From Helicobacter sp. (GTDB lineage: Bacteria; Campylobacterota; Campylobacteria; Campylobacterales; Helicobacteraceae): a stretch of 36,198 bases of DNA. Of the stretch, positions 1-8,705 are shown in pieces. The stretch is taken from assembly GCA_022511145.1 (NCBI GenBank), contig JAFLSC010000019.1:1-36198 (forward strand), in the 5' to 3' direction. The notes under the pieces are model-generated. The model saw only the letters and a program-made list of their open reading frames with translations. It was not told the DNA's origin and did no database searches. The translations under genes were made by a program, and so were the position numbers. The first letter of the stretch is position 1. Every line of letters begins with the position of its first letter.

Positions 1-501
1 CCAGCAGTTGCAGGATTAATGCTTGTTTTGCTTTTTGGAAGTAGTGGATTATTAGGTGAGATTTTACAAAAATGGGATATTAAAATCATCTTTGCTTTTC
101 CGGGTATTATCCTAGCAAGTGCTTTTGTTACTTTTCCTTTTGTCGCAAAAGAGCTCATACCCCTAATGCAGCAGCAAGGGACAGAAGAGGAAGAAGCCGC
201 ATTAAGCTTGGGGGCAAATGGTTGGCAGACATTTTTTAGAGTTACCTTGCCTAATATCAAATGGGGATTGTTTTATGGGGCAGTCCTTACCAATGCACGG
301 GCAATGGGGGAATTTGGTGCAGTAGCGGTTGTAAGCGGTAAGTTTGTGGGTATCACAACGACAATGCCTATTTATATTGAAATTTTATACAATGAGTATT
401 TATATGTTAGTGCTTTTTGCATTGCAAGTCTGTTTGTGTTGCTCTCCGTTGTTACCTTGATTTTAAAAGGTTTATTAGAATATAAAAAGGAAAGAGTATG
501 A
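1..501 (+). CDS. cysW: Sulfate ABC transporter permease CysW, 3' part
   Basis: Inner-membrane permease subunit of the sulfate/thiosulfate importer. The gene is open from base 1 and begins outside the window; about 166 C-terminal residues are present. They contain the EAA loop that contacts the ATPase ([19 protein letters not shown], here about residues 63-81 of the visible part), followed by the CysW-like [12 protein letters not shown] and [11 protein letters not shown] segments and two hydrophobic helices, the last near the C-terminus. The match to CysW rather than CysT rests on my memory of the E. coli sequence in this region. The stop overlaps the cysA start (ATGA), indicating translational coupling. 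Only the truncation prevents higher certainty about domain completeness. Confidence 0.93.
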   Translation, partial: PAVAGLMLVLLFGSSGLLGEILQKWDIKIIFAFPGIILASAFVTFPFVAKELIPLMQQQGTEEEEAALSLGANGWQTFFRVTLPNIKWGLFYGAVLTNARAMGEFGAVAVVSGKFVGITTTMPIYIEILYNEYLYVSAFCIASLFVLLSVVTLILKGLLEYKKERV

Positions 502-1553
502 GTATTAAAGTAACCAATCTTTATAAAAAATTTGATAATTTTGTTGCTTTGGATAATATCAATCTTACCCTAAAAGAAGGCTGTTTAAGTGCTCTCTTAG
601 GACCTAGCGGGTCAGGTAAAACAACACTTTTGCGTGTTATTGCAGGATTAGAGAGTGCCGATAGGGGTTGTGTGGAATTTTTCGGGGAGGATATTACCCA
701 AAAAAGTGCAAAAGATAGAGGAGTGGGATTTGTTTTTCAACATTATGCCCTTTTTAAACATATGAATGTGTTTGAAAATATCGCTTTTGGACTCAATGTG
801 CGTCCCAGAAAGTTTCGCCCCAGTAAAGAGGAAATCCACAGACGCGTGAATGAATTGCTTAAAATGATTCAGCTAGAATCTCTAAGCAAACGTTATCCCA
901 ATGAATTAAGCGGTGGGCAAAAGCAAAGGGTTGCACTAGCCAGAGCCTTAGCTATTGAACCTAAAGTGCTTTTACTTGATGAACCTTTTGGGGCATTAGA
1001 TGCGAAGGTAAGGAAAGATTTGAGACGTTGGCTAAGACGTCTGCACGATGAGATTCATATCACAAGCATTTTTGTAACACACGACCAAGAGGAAGCCCTA
1101 GAGGTGAGCGATGAAGTTGTGATTATGCAACAAGGCAAGATTGAACAAGTTGGCACACCTGAAGAAGTGTATGAGAAACCTATTAATCCCTTTGTTTATA
1201 GCTTTTTGGGGAATGTAAATTTATTTAAAGGCAGGATTGACTCCAAAGGGTTGATTTTAGATAATCAAAGTTCAGAACTTTTATTTGTCCGCCCCCACGA
1301 GATTGAAGTCTCTTTGACACCTAATGCCACCTCACAAAAGGGGAAAATTCTACACTCTAGGATTTTAGGGGCAAGGATTCGCCTTGATGTGGAGATTATT
1401 TTTGAAGGAAAGCCAATGGTAGTGGAAGCTGAAATCTCTAAAAATACTTACAATCTCATCAAAGAAAACGCACCGAATTTTATTTATTTGAATTTTTTAA
1501 ACTTAAGGGGCTTTTCTACTCAAAATCAAACTTGGAGTGATTATGTTATCTAA
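498..1553 (+). CDS. cysA: Sulfate ABC transporter ATP-binding protein CysA
   Basis: Cytoplasmic ATPase that drives sulfate/thiosulfate uptake through CysTW. The 351-residue protein has Walker A GPSGSGKT (35-42), Q-loop Q81, signature LSGGQ (137-141), Walker B VLLLDEP (157-163) and switch H195. The C-terminal part (about 235-351) is a TOBE-like regulatory extension, as in CysA. It starts on an ATG that overlaps the cysW stop by 4 bases, and its end overlaps the next gene by 11 bases. The family assignment as an importer ATPase is certain. Sulfate specificity comes from cysW upstream and cysHDN downstream. Confidence 0.95.
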   Translation: MSIKVTNLYKKFDNFVALDNINLTLKEGCLSALLGPSGSGKTTLLRVIAGLESADRGCVEFFGEDITQKSAKDRGVGFVFQHYALFKHMNVFENIAFGLNVRPRKFRPSKEEIHRRVNELLKMIQLESLSKRYPNELSGGQKQRVALARALAIEPKVLLLDEPFGALDAKVRKDLRRWLRRLHDEIHITSIFVTHDQEEALEVSDEVVIMQQGKIEQVGTPEEVYEKPINPFVYSFLGNVNLFKGRIDSKGLILDNQSSELLFVRPHEIEVSLTPNATSQKGKILHSRILGARIRLDVEIIFEGKPMVVEAEISKNTYNLIKENAPNFIYLNFLNLRGFSTQNQTWSDYVI

Positions 1554-2217
1554 AATCACAAGATTGCAAGAAGCCTTAAGTAAAATCAAAGGCAAAGTAG
1601 GTTTGGCTTTTTCTCATCAAATTGAGGATACTATCGCCATAGATTGGGTATTGCAAACTAATTTTCCCAAAGAAAGATTAGAGATTTTTACACTCAATAC
1701 CCACAAGCTTTTTAAAGAAAGCTTAGAATATCAAGAAGAAGTTTCAAATTTTTTCCAAATCTCTATTCAAAGCTATGAGGCAAAGGGTGAGGATTTACAA
1801 AAAGTAGAAGAGGAAGTGGGGCTTTGGGGTATGCGAGAGAGTCTAGAAAAACGCAAACTCTGCTGTTTTTTACGCAAAATCAAGCCTTTAGGTTATGCCC
1901 TAAAGGATAAAGAAGCGTGGATTAGCGGACTAAGAATTGCACAATCTGTTACAAGAGCAGATATTGCTTTGGTAGAGCAAGATAAAAATTTTAATCTCAT
2001 AAAAATCAATCCCCTTTTTGATATTGATGACAAAACAATGTGGGATTATGCAAAATCCCAAAATCTACCGCTTAATGCCCTTTATGCTAAAAATTTCACG
2101 AGTATTGGTTGTGAGCCTTGCACGCGTCCCATAAAAGAGGGTGAGGATATTCGTGCGGGTCGTTGGTGGTGGGAAAATCCTAATCATAAAGAATGCGGTT
2201 TGCATTTAAAATCTTAA
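1543..2217 (+). CDS. cysH: 4Fe-4S adenylylsulfate (APS) reductase
   Basis: Reduces APS to sulfite and AMP using thioredoxin or similar reductants. With the ATG at 1543 the protein has 224 residues; GGAG at 1534-1537 sits five bases before it, making it a better start than the in-frame GTG at 1537. Cysteine pairs C107-C108 and C190-x2-C193 are the 4Fe-4S ligands that mark APS-type reductases, and C218 in the C-terminal ECGLH is the catalytic cysteine. PAPS-specific CysH enzymes such as the E. coli one lack the cluster pairs. The PP-loop-type N-terminus is weakly conserved (AFSHQIEDT). An APS route agrees with the neighbouring CysN having no kinase domain. No sulfite reductase gene is visible in the window. 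Confidence 0.93.
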   Translation: MLSKITRLQEALSKIKGKVGLAFSHQIEDTIAIDWVLQTNFPKERLEIFTLNTHKLFKESLEYQEEVSNFFQISIQSYEAKGEDLQKVEEEVGLWGMRESLEKRKLCCFLRKIKPLGYALKDKEAWISGLRIAQSVTRADIALVEQDKNFNLIKINPLFDIDDKTMWDYAKSQNLPLNALYAKNFTSIGCEPCTRPIKEGEDIRAGRWWWENPNHKECGLHLKS

Positions 2218-2226
2218 GGAGGCATA

Positions 2227-3129
2227 ATGAAATCTCTCAGTCATCTTAAAATCCTAGAATCTCAATCCATTCATATAATGCGAGAAGTTCTTGCAGAGTT
2301 TTCTAACCCCGCTATGCTTTATAGTATCGGAAAAGATAGCTCGGTTATGCTTCATTTACTCCAAAAAGCATTTTACCCTAGCTCGCCACCCCTACCTTTG
2401 GTTCACGTAGATACACAATGGAAATTCAAAGAAATGATTGAATTTCGCGACAGACGAGCTAAAGAAGTGGGTATGAAACTGCTTGTCTATTCTAATCCTA
2501 AAGGCAAAGAGCTTAATATCTCTCCTTTTACGCACGGAAGTGCAATGCATACAGATATTATGAAAACACAAGCCTTGAAACAAATGCTTGATTTGTATAA
2601 ATTTGATGCGGTTTTTGGTGGGGCAAGACGCGATGAGGAAAAATCAAGAGCAAAAGAGAGGATTTACTCTTTTCGTGATGAAAATCATCGTTGGGACCCC
2701 AAAAATCAACGTCCTGAACTTTGGAATCTTTATAATGGGCGACACAAAAATGGGGAATCTATCCGTGTTTTTCCTCTAAGCAATTGGACAGAACTAGATA
2801 TTTGGCAATATATTTTGCTTGAAAATATCCCTATTCCTTCACTTTATTTTGCTAAAAGGCGTCTTGTTGTGGATTATATGGGGACAAAAATCCTTGTTGA
2901 TGATGACAGAATGCCCCAAGATTTGAGACAAAACGCAAAAGAAGAAATGGTGAGATTCCGCACACTTGGTTGCTATCCCCTCACAGGTGCAATCCCCTCC
3001 AAAGCCGATAGCTTAGAGAAAATCATTCAAGAGCTTCTTAATTCAAACACAAGCGAGAGACAAGGCAGGCTCATTGATAATGACTCTGATTCAAGTATGG
3101 AAAAGAAAAAACAAGAAGGATATTTTTAA
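2227..3129 (+). CDS. cysD: Sulfate adenylyltransferase small subunit CysD
   Basis: Catalytic subunit of ATP sulfurylase: sulfate plus ATP gives APS and pyrophosphate, coupled to GTP hydrolysis by CysN. The 300-residue protein has the PP-loop SIGKDSS (33-39), the [15 protein letters not shown] block (131-145) and the C-terminal RQGRLID segment typical of CysD. Length equals that of the family. Its ribosome binding site is a near-perfect TAAGGAGG (2215-2222) that includes the cysH stop codon. Its own stop overlaps the cysN start by one base, so the two subunits are coupled in translation. Confidence 0.97.
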   Translation: MKSLSHLKILESQSIHIMREVLAEFSNPAMLYSIGKDSSVMLHLLQKAFYPSSPPLPLVHVDTQWKFKEMIEFRDRRAKEVGMKLLVYSNPKGKELNISPFTHGSAMHTDIMKTQALKQMLDLYKFDAVFGGARRDEEKSRAKERIYSFRDENHRWDPKNQRPELWNLYNGRHKNGESIRVFPLSNWTELDIWQYILLENIPIPSLYFAKRRLVVDYMGTKILVDDDRMPQDLRQNAKEEMVRFRTLGCYPLTGAIPSKADSLEKIIQELLNSNTSERQGRLIDNDSDSSMEKKKQEGYF

Positions 3130-4556
3130 TGAAAACTCTGCAAGATATAACCACCTACCTTAAGGAATACCAAAACAAAGAAATGTGTCAATTTATTACC
3201 TGTGGCAGTGTTGATGATGGAAAATCCACACTCATTGGACGCTTACTCTATGACTCTCAAACGCTTTTTGAAGACCAACTTCACTCTTTACAAAAAGACA
3301 GCCAAAAGTTAGGCACACAAGGCGATGAGATTGATTTTGCCCTGCTTGTTGATGGTTTAGCAAGTGAGCGAGAGCAAGGAATCACAATTGATGTAGCTTA
3401 CCGATTTTTCTCCACAGAAAAAAAGAAATATATTATCGCAGACACACCCGGACACGAACAATACACAAGAAATATGGCAACAGGTGCAAGTGGAGCTGAT
3501 GCGGCAATTATTCTCATTGATGCTAGAAAAGGCGTTCTAACACAAACCAAGAGACATTCTTATATTGTAAGTCTTTTGGGAATCAAAAAAATCATTGTGG
3601 CAGTCAATAAAATGGACTTGGTGGGTTATTCTCAAGAGGTTTTCCAAAATATCCAAACCGCCTATCGTGAAATTATCCCTAATCTCCCAAATTTTGGAAC
3701 TATTAGCTTTGATTTTTTACCCTTAAGTGCCCTAAAGGGTGATAATATCCTCCAAAATAGCTCTAATATGTTATGGTTTAAGGGATTGCCTTTGATTGAA
3801 CTTTTGGATTCACTAAGTTTCACGCACAACACTAATGAAAACTTCAGACTCCCTGTGCAATATGTCAATCGCCCTAACCTAAACTTTCGTGGATTTTGTG
3901 GGAGCATTGCAAGTGGGAGCATTAAAGTGGGCGATGAAATTGTTGTTTTGCCCTCCAAAAATAAAAGCAAAGTTAAAGCTATCATTACCCCAGATATTAA
4001 AAATTTAGAGGATAAAGAGGCAATACCTACAACCAAAGAAGCTTCTGTGCCAATGGCAGTTACCCTTTGTTTGGAAGATGAGATTGATATTTCAAGGGGA
4101 GATATTATTGCCAAAGATTCCCTCCCTAAACTTGCTAAGAATCTTAAAGTCAATCTTGTATGGATGGATAAAACGCCCCTTAAACCTCACACAAGCTATG
4201 TCATAAAAAGAGCAACTTCGGTGATTTATGGCGAATTTGAGAAAATTTTATTTAAAAAAGATATTAACACCTTTGAGGAAATTCCCGCAGATAGCCTAGA
4301 GCTTAATGATATTGCCCAATGCGAATTAAAGCTTGATAGAATCTTAGCCTTTGATGATTATGAGAACAATCGCTTAATGGGAAGCTTTATTGTGATTGAC
4401 AAATACACCAATGCAACTTTGGGTGCGGGAATGATTATAGAGGCTCTTGAAGAAAAAATAACAACCCAAACAAGGACTTATTCACCCCAAGAAATAGCTC
4501 TAAACTCCTTTATCCGCACTCATTATCCAGAATGGGAATGCAAAAGAGTAGAGTAA
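3129..4556 (+). CDS. cysN: Sulfate adenylyltransferase GTPase subunit CysN
   Basis: GTPase partner of CysD. The 475-residue protein has G1 GSVDDGKST (26-34), G3 DTPGH (106-110) and G4 NKMD (161-164), followed by EF-Tu-like beta-barrel domains. The length is that of a stand-alone CysN: the roughly 170-residue C-terminal APS kinase domain of NodQ/CysNC fusions is absent, and no separate cysC lies in the window. With the Fe-S type CysH this fits direct reduction of APS without a PAPS step. It is the last gene of the sulfate cluster; a hairpin starts at the first base after its stop. Confidence 0.97.
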   Translation: MKTLQDITTYLKEYQNKEMCQFITCGSVDDGKSTLIGRLLYDSQTLFEDQLHSLQKDSQKLGTQGDEIDFALLVDGLASEREQGITIDVAYRFFSTEKKKYIIADTPGHEQYTRNMATGASGADAAIILIDARKGVLTQTKRHSYIVSLLGIKKIIVAVNKMDLVGYSQEVFQNIQTAYREIIPNLPNFGTISFDFLPLSALKGDNILQNSSNMLWFKGLPLIELLDSLSFTHNTNENFRLPVQYVNRPNLNFRGFCGSIASGSIKVGDEIVVLPSKNKSKVKAIITPDIKNLEDKEAIPTTKEASVPMAVTLCLEDEIDISRGDIIAKDSLPKLAKNLKVNLVWMDKTPLKPHTSYVIKRATSVIYGEFEKILFKKDINTFEEIPADSLELNDIAQCELKLDRILAFDDYENNRLMGSFIVIDKYTNATLGAGMIIEALEEKITTQTRTYSPQEIALNSFIRTHYPEWECKRVE

Positions 4557-4582
4557 CCCTCTCTTTAGAGGGATTTATCTTT
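4557..4582 (+). terminator. Hairpin directly after cysN
   Basis: CCCTCT (4557-4562) and AGAGGG (4567-4572) form a perfect six-base stem with a CTTT loop, starting immediately after the cysN stop. The following ATTTATCTTT is only moderately T-rich, so it may be a weak intrinsic terminator or an mRNA 3'-end stabiliser of the cys operon. Confidence 0.5.
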
Positions 4583-4609
4583 CAGCTTTACTTTAGTTTA
4601 TCATTAAAA

Positions 4610-4790
4610 GATTCCGTCATTACAAGAGGTATTCTTAATGGCAATTCTTTGAGATTATTTTGTCATTGCAAGAAATTTCGTTAGAATTCTCGCGGCAATT
4701 AAAAAGTAATCGTTTAAATGTGATTATTAGTGTATTATATTGTTTCAGATTTTTTAGATTGCTTCGGAACTAAAGTTCCTCACAATGACA
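4610..4790. repeat. Three copies of a dispersed imperfect palindromic repeat
   Basis: Three related elements follow one another: about 4615-4650 (GTCATTACAAGAGG...GGCAATT), 4661-4700 (GTCATTGCAAGAAATT...CGGCAATT) and, inverted, 4756-4790 (AGATTGCTTCGGAAC...CACAATGAC). Related copies lie near 28181, 32977, 33731 and 33775. Each has a GTCATT-type end and a GCAATCT-type end. No coding capacity was seen. The rest of 4557-4916 holds the cysN hairpin and the promoter described next. Confidence 0.75.
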
Positions 4791-4844
4791 AAGCAAGATT
4801 GCTTTCTTAGAAGCTCTTAAGATATTTTTAGAATAATACTAAGG

Positions 4845-4850
4845 TATAAT
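4845..4850 (+). promoter_or_regulatory. -10 box of the lost sulfotransferase-like gene
   Basis: TATAAT at 4845-4850 is a perfect -10 hexamer about 67 bases upstream of the remnant start codon at 4917, which retains the SD AAAGGA (4905-4910). Transcription would start near 4857. It appears to be the intact promoter and leader of a gene whose body is gone. Confidence 0.5.
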
Positions 4851-4916
4851 ACACAATCTTAAACCCTTGCAAGTTATGGCAATTAACATTTGTGAGTTGA
4901 TACTAAAGGAATTCAA

Positions 4917-4976
4917 ATGACAGCGTATATTCATATCGGAACTTGTAAAAATGAATTGCAAAATTGTTCTTTTTAA
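4917..4976 (+). pseudogene. Start of a sulfotransferase-like gene, body deleted
   Basis: An ATG with good spacing from AAAGGA opens a 19-residue frame, MTAYIHIGTCKNELQNCSF. Its first 11 residues match the start of the second remnant at 34373 (MTAYVHIGTCK), and 28 of the first 32 bases are identical between the two. In sulfotransferase-fold proteins the N-terminal HIGTxKTGTT segment is the PAPS-binding P-loop. Here the sequence diverges just after GTCK and stops at once, three bases before the end of the convergent phosphatase gene. I read it as a gene with promoter, SD and start kept but the rest deleted. A chance 19-codon ORF is unlikely given the match, but sulfotransferase identity rests on a short motif. 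Confidence 0.7.
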
Positions 4977-4979
4977 TTT

Positions 4980-5675
4980 CTATCCGCAATAAGCTTGATT
5001 AAAGATTCGCTTAGTAGGCCACTCCAAAGCAGTGAGTGAAGCACTCGCAAATTTATCTTTATACACACAGCCCGTATCGATAGCTGCGAAATTCTCCATA
5101 ATTAAAGCTTGTTTTTGCACATCGTGTCCAAAGACATTAAAAACACTTGAGGGTTTTTTATCTTCTTTTTCATAATTGTGCATTTTAAGGCGATTCCAAG
5201 TCATCTCCGCTGTTCTTTTATCGCGTTCTTGGTAATAAGGAAGTCCAAATCCGTGTGTAACAAAAAGTCTTCTACCCTCCAAATCAGGATAATTAAGTTC
5301 AAAATAACGCGGTAGCTGTGCTATCCAATCTAAATGCTCGTGAATCTTTTGATAGCCACCATAATTTTCATAACTCTCAATCGTTTCATAACCACCATTA
5401 GCAAACCAAGCCTTTGTATAGCCTCGTGAGGGGATAATATGATAATATTCCATCATCAATTCTTCGTGATTCCCCAACACACACGAGTAATCTTTTTGCA
5501 AAATCAGCTCAATGACTTTGCAAGAATCCTTTCCTCTATCAATAACATCGCCTGTAAAGATGATTTGGGATTCCTCCTTTTGCGGTAATTTTTCAATCAA
5601 AGCATACAAAGTCTCATAGCACCCATGCACATCGCCAATAATATAAAGAGGTTTCCTCAAATCAAATTGAAACAT
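4980..5675 (-). CDS. PPP-family metallophosphatase
   Basis: Cytoplasmic calcineurin-like phosphoesterase of the bacterial serine/threonine phosphatase (PPP) or ApaH/PrpE group. The 231-residue protein carries the metal-binding set GDVHG (14-18), GDVIDRG (42-48) and GNHE (68-71), then THG and FGHD further on. The natural substrate cannot be read from the sequence: phosphoprotein and dinucleoside polyphosphate are both possible. It starts four bases after the phosphate permease gene ends on the same strand, so it is probably co-transcribed with it, although I see no convincing SD before its ATG and translation may depend on coupling. Confidence 0.85.
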   Translation of the reverse strand: MFQFDLRKPLYIIGDVHGCYETLYALIEKLPQKEESQIIFTGDVIDRGKDSCKVIELILQKDYSCVLGNHEELMMEYYHIIPSRGYTKAWFANGGYETIESYENYGGYQKIHEHLDWIAQLPRYFELNYPDLEGRRLFVTHGFGLPYYQERDKRTAEMTWNRLKMHNYEKEDKKPSSVFNVFGHDVQKQALIMENFAAIDTGCVYKDKFASASLTALEWPTKRIFNQAYCG

Positions 5676-5678
5676 TAA

Positions 5679-7268
5679 TTACAGACCAAACCCCACAAAA
5701 ACCAAAGCATAATAACAAGCACCACCCAAAATAGCAGAAACAGGGACGGTGATTAACCAAGCTGCTACGATTTTATTAATAGCAGAACGTTTCACCAAAT
5801 CTTCTTGATAGATTTTCTTAAGTCCCTTTTTCTCTTTTTTCTTAAATCCGTAAGCATCTCCACTTTCCTTTGTTTTTTTCTTAAGGCTCTTAAGCATTGC
5901 GGATTTTTTACGCACAGGGGCATTGCGGAACTCATCTAAGAAAGCTTTAAGTTTTCCATTGTCCTCACCCTTGTGAGCTTCTAGGATTTTAAGTTCCATT
6001 TCTTTGTATTGCTTTTTGAGATGCTCTCTTAAAAATCCCACGCCAAAAACTGCTCCTACGGCGATATGAGTTGAACTTACAGGCATTCCAAGCTCTGAAG
6101 CAATCAAAACCGTTAAAGCCGCACTCATTGCGATACAAAAGGCACGAATTTGGTCTAAATCGGTAATTTCACTCCCCACTGTGCGAATCAACCTTGGTCC
6201 AAAAAGAGCCAAACCAACAGAAATCCCAAGTCCTCCAAGCAACATAATCCAAAAAGGTATAGGTGTGCCTTCTTGTGCTAAAGTAAATCCTACTTTAAGA
6301 GCATCACTGATTGCTGCTAAAGGTCCAATCGCATTTGCCACATCGTTTGCCCCGTGAGCGAAGCTCAAAAGAGCCGCAGCAAAAATCAAAGGAAGCGTAA
6401 AAAGCTTATTCATTTCTTCTTTTTTGTTTTCAAGTTTTTTCAAGACTTTCTTAATAATAGGACGCACAAGAAAAAACACCACCAATGCCAAAACAGCACT
6501 TATACCAAAAGCAACGGCGGGTTCAAGAGAAACGATTTTATTTAAACCTTTATTGATTAAATAAAGACTAAAAGCCCAAGTCATAAACGCAATCAAATAA
6601 GGCACGACTTGTTCGGCAGAACCTTTTTTATTTTCTTGATAAGTAATTGTCCATTTAATAAAAAACAACAAAACCGCTGCAATAATCCCCCCAACAACAG
6701 GAGAAATTACCCAACTTGCAACAATCCCACCAAGTTTTTCCCAATGGGCTACACCAAATCCACACGCCGCAATCCCTGCCCCTAAAATTCCTCCTACAAC
6801 GGAATGTGTCGTTGAAACAGGTGCTCCCACAACGGTGGCAAAATTTAACCAAACAGCCCCTGAAATCAAAGCTGCTAGCATTAAAGTTATAAAGGTTTGC
6901 GTATCTGGCACTGCGTCCATTGAAATAATACCCGAACGTACTGTATCAACAACCTCACCTCCTGCAATCAATGCCCCACTAATCTCACAAACTGCTGCGA
7001 TGATAATCGCACCTGTCATTGTTAGGGCTTTTGAACCCACTGCGGGTCCAACATTGTTTGCCACATCGTTTGCTCCAATATTTAGAGCCATATAACCCCC
7101 AACAATAGCAGCAAATCCTAAAATAATGGGGTGAGTGATACTTGAACCCTGCCAAACCACCATTATAATAATCAAAGCAACAAAAAGAAATAAAACTCCA
7201 AATTTCTGAACATCGCCACGATTTAGTTTTAAAGCCTCTTCTAATTGAGAAAAGTTTTTTATGTTCAT
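5679..7268 (-). CDS. PiT-family inorganic phosphate transporter
   Basis: Inner-membrane cation-coupled phosphate permease. The 529-residue protein has the duplicated PiT signature, GANDVANNVGP at 65-75 and GANDVANAIGP in the second half (near 305-315), each within hydrophobic helices. About ten or more membrane segments are evident. A long hydrophilic, lysine-rich loop (about 400-495) separates the last helices, as in many PiT proteins from Campylobacterota. Start ATG at 7268 follows the SD AAGGA. The phosphatase gene downstream suggests release and handling of phosphate, which is an inference from position only. Confidence 0.93.
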   Translation of the reverse strand: MNIKNFSQLEEALKLNRGDVQKFGVLFLFVALIIIMVVWQGSSITHPIILGFAAIVGGYMALNIGANDVANNVGPAVGSKALTMTGAIIIAAVCEISGALIAGGEVVDTVRSGIISMDAVPDTQTFITLMLAALISGAVWLNFATVVGAPVSTTHSVVGGILGAGIAACGFGVAHWEKLGGIVASWVISPVVGGIIAAVLLFFIKWTITYQENKKGSAEQVVPYLIAFMTWAFSLYLINKGLNKIVSLEPAVAFGISAVLALVVFFLVRPIIKKVLKKLENKKEEMNKLFTLPLIFAAALLSFAHGANDVANAIGPLAAISDALKVGFTLAQEGTPIPFWIMLLGGLGISVGLALFGPRLIRTVGSEITDLDQIRAFCIAMSAALTVLIASELGMPVSSTHIAVGAVFGVGFLREHLKKQYKEMELKILEAHKGEDNGKLKAFLDEFRNAPVRKKSAMLKSLKKKTKESGDAYGFKKKEKKGLKKIYQEDLVKRSAINKIVAAWLITVPVSAILGGACYYALVFVGFGL

Positions 7269-7302
7269 ATTTTTCCTTCAAATCGAAAAATTTATAAAAA
7301 GT

Positions 7303-7308
7303 ATTTTA
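7303..7308 (-). promoter_or_regulatory. Candidate -10 box of the phosphate permease
   Basis: Read on the minus strand, TAAAAT lies at 7308-7303, about 35 bases upstream of the permease start, in an AT-rich gap between yqeY and the permease. No -35 box is evident. Weak evidence. Confidence 0.35.
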
Positions 7309-7366
7309 GAATAAAACGACTAAAAATATTATTAATCTAGCCATTTTCTTTAAAAACGAGCCTTCA

Positions 7367-7822
7367 TTAACTCAAACTCAATAAATCTTTTGCCATTGCA
7401 CTGATTCTACTTCCATTAGCCAAAGCCCCTAATTGCTTTGTGGCTACTCCCATTACTTTTCCCAAATCTTTAAGACTTTCTGCTTTTAGGGAATAAATAA
7501 TCTCTTTTAGAGCAATTTTGAGTTCCTCATCATCAAGCTGTTTTGGAAGATAGCTTAAAATTAATTGCATTTCAAATTCCTCTTTGTCTAACAAGTCTTG
7601 ACGATTAGCCTCTTTGTATTGTTTTGCTGCTTCTTCGCGTTGCTTGTAAGCTTTCTTAAGAATTACAATTACCTCTTCATCGCTTAATTCTTTTCTCTCA
7701 TCAACTTCCACTTGTTTTAAAAGGCTGCTTAAAACCCTTAGGGCATCTCGCTTTTGTTTATCGCCACTTTTCATTGCTTCTTTAGTTTCTTCTTGAAGCC
7801 TATTTTTGATTTGACTTGCCAT
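7367..7822 (-). CDS. yqeY: GatB/YqeY-domain protein
   Basis: A 151-residue YqeY-like protein, related to the C-terminal tRNA-binding domain of the amidotransferase subunit GatB. It has the usual features: a charged helical N-terminus (SQIKNRLQEETKEAMKSGDK), LRVLSSLLKQVEVDERKEL, LSYLPKQLDDEEL, and the C-terminal KDLGKVMGVATKQL segment. Length is typical. Its exact role is not established in this group; a link to tRNA-dependent amidation is proposed for the family. A clear AAGGAG lies six bases before the ATG. It is divergent from flgH, and its 5' end is only about 20 bases from the flgH sigma-54 site. Confidence 0.88.
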   Translation of the reverse strand: MASQIKNRLQEETKEAMKSGDKQKRDALRVLSSLLKQVEVDERKELSDEEVIVILKKAYKQREEAAKQYKEANRQDLLDKEEFEMQLILSYLPKQLDDEELKIALKEIIYSLKAESLKDLGKVMGVATKQLGALANGSRISAMAKDLLSLS

Positions 7823-7841
7823 TTTTGCTCCTTTTTGGATT

Positions 7842-7859
7842 TTGGAATAACCTTTGCTT
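7842..7859 (+). promoter_or_regulatory. Sigma-54 (RpoN) promoter of flgH
   Basis: TTGGAATAACCTTTGCTT has the invariant GG (7844-7845) and GC (7856-7857) separated by exactly ten bases, with the TTGGAA...TTTGCTT context typical of Helicobacter and Campylobacter RpoN promoters. Expected transcription start is near 7869, giving a leader of about 38 bases to the flgH ATG at 7907. RpoN control of middle flagellar genes is known in this group. A TATACA at 7884-7889 is too close to the SD to be a better promoter. Confidence 0.75.
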
Positions 7860-7906
7860 ATAGAAATTAAACATCTTTGTAATTATACACCAAAAAGGAT
7901 TAGGCA

Positions 7907-8650
7907 ATGCTATCAAAACAAACTTTTAGGAATGCCAAAAGTTCATTTTTTCTGTTAGGGATTTTTTATTCCTTTGGCTTTTTAAGTGGTTGTGCGACAA
8001 CTGACCCTCAAATTTCTTTTAAGCCACCTCAATATGTCCAAGAACTTCCTCCTAAAGAAGATGATGAGGATTATAGCAATCCCGGAAGTATTTTCCAACA
8101 AGGGAATAATTTGCTTTTTTCAGACCGCCGTGCAATGCAGCTTAATGATTTACTTACCGTTATCATTAATCAAAACGCACAAGCTACCTCAACAGCAAAT
8201 AAAAACCTCAATGAAAATACTAATGCCACTTTAAGTGGTCCTAATATTGCTTTTGGGGGACCAAGCACAACGATTGGCAATCTCACTAATAAGTTAGGCA
8301 ATCTCACTAATTTTGGTGTTAATATCGGGAATAACACTTCAACCTATCAAGGTTCTGGCTCACAAAATAGACAAGAAAGCTTTACTACAACCATTTCTGC
8401 AAGGATTGTTAAAGTAATGCAAAATGGTAATTACTTCATTGAAGGAAGTCGTGAAGTGCTTGTCAATGGTGAAAAACAAATCATTCACTTAAGTGGTGTT
8501 GTGCGTCCAAGTGATATTACAAGGAATAATACGATTGATTCTCAATACATTGCAGATGCAAAAATTATGTATGATACTCAAGGCGAACTCAAGAAAAGTA
8601 CCGAAAAAGGCTGGGGAACAAAACTTATTGAATCAGTTTGGCCTTTTTAA
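7907..8650 (+). CDS. flgH: Flagellar L-ring lipoprotein FlgH
   Basis: Outer-membrane component of the flagellar L-ring around the distal rod. The 247-residue protein has a lipoprotein signal with lipobox LSGC and lipidated C29, then FlgH-typical segments: LFSDRRAMQLNDLLTVII, an Asn/Thr/Gly-rich middle (about 90-155), SARIVKVMQNGNYFIEGSRE and LSGVVRPSDITRNNTI. The length fits the family. SD AAAAAGGA lies seven bases upstream of the ATG. It follows a sigma-54 promoter, placing it in the RpoN flagellar class. No other structural flagellar gene is adjacent; the nearest related gene is the RpoN chaperone gene about 3.9 kb downstream. Confidence 0.96.
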   Translation: MLSKQTFRNAKSSFFLLGIFYSFGFLSGCATTDPQISFKPPQYVQELPPKEDDEDYSNPGSIFQQGNNLLFSDRRAMQLNDLLTVIINQNAQATSTANKNLNENTNATLSGPNIAFGGPSTTIGNLTNKLGNLTNFGVNIGNNTSTYQGSGSQNRQESFTTTISARIVKVMQNGNYFIEGSREVLVNGEKQIIHLSGVVRPSDITRNNTIDSQYIADAKIMYDTQGELKKSTEKGWGTKLIESVWPF

Positions 8651-8674
8651 AGACTTCTTTAGGATACTTTAAGA

Positions 8675-8680
8675 TACAAT
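8675..8680 (+). promoter_or_regulatory. Candidate -10 box of thrC
   Basis: TACAAT at 8675-8680 lies in the 55-base gap between flgH and thrC. It would give a short leader that still contains the SD AAGGA at 8696-8700. This could separate housekeeping expression of thrC and the genes after it from the flagellar promoter upstream. Confidence 0.35.
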
Positions 8681-8705
8681 ACGCAAATTTTAAAAAAGGA
8701 TTTGC

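Noticed and set aside
1537..1542. GTG start for cysH
   Set aside because: It overlaps the SD itself; ATG 1543 is correctly spaced from GGAG.
3662..4153. 163-codon minus-strand frame inside cysN
   Set aside because: Antisense to a conserved GTPase gene, no SD, composition of a shadow frame.
4557..4979. Searched for a tRNA or small RNA gene in the long gap after cysN
   Set aside because: No cloverleaf or other recognisable RNA seen; the content is explained by repeats and the gene remnant.
7884..7889. TATACA as the flgH promoter
   Set aside because: Transcription would begin within or next to the SD; the sigma-54 site fits better.
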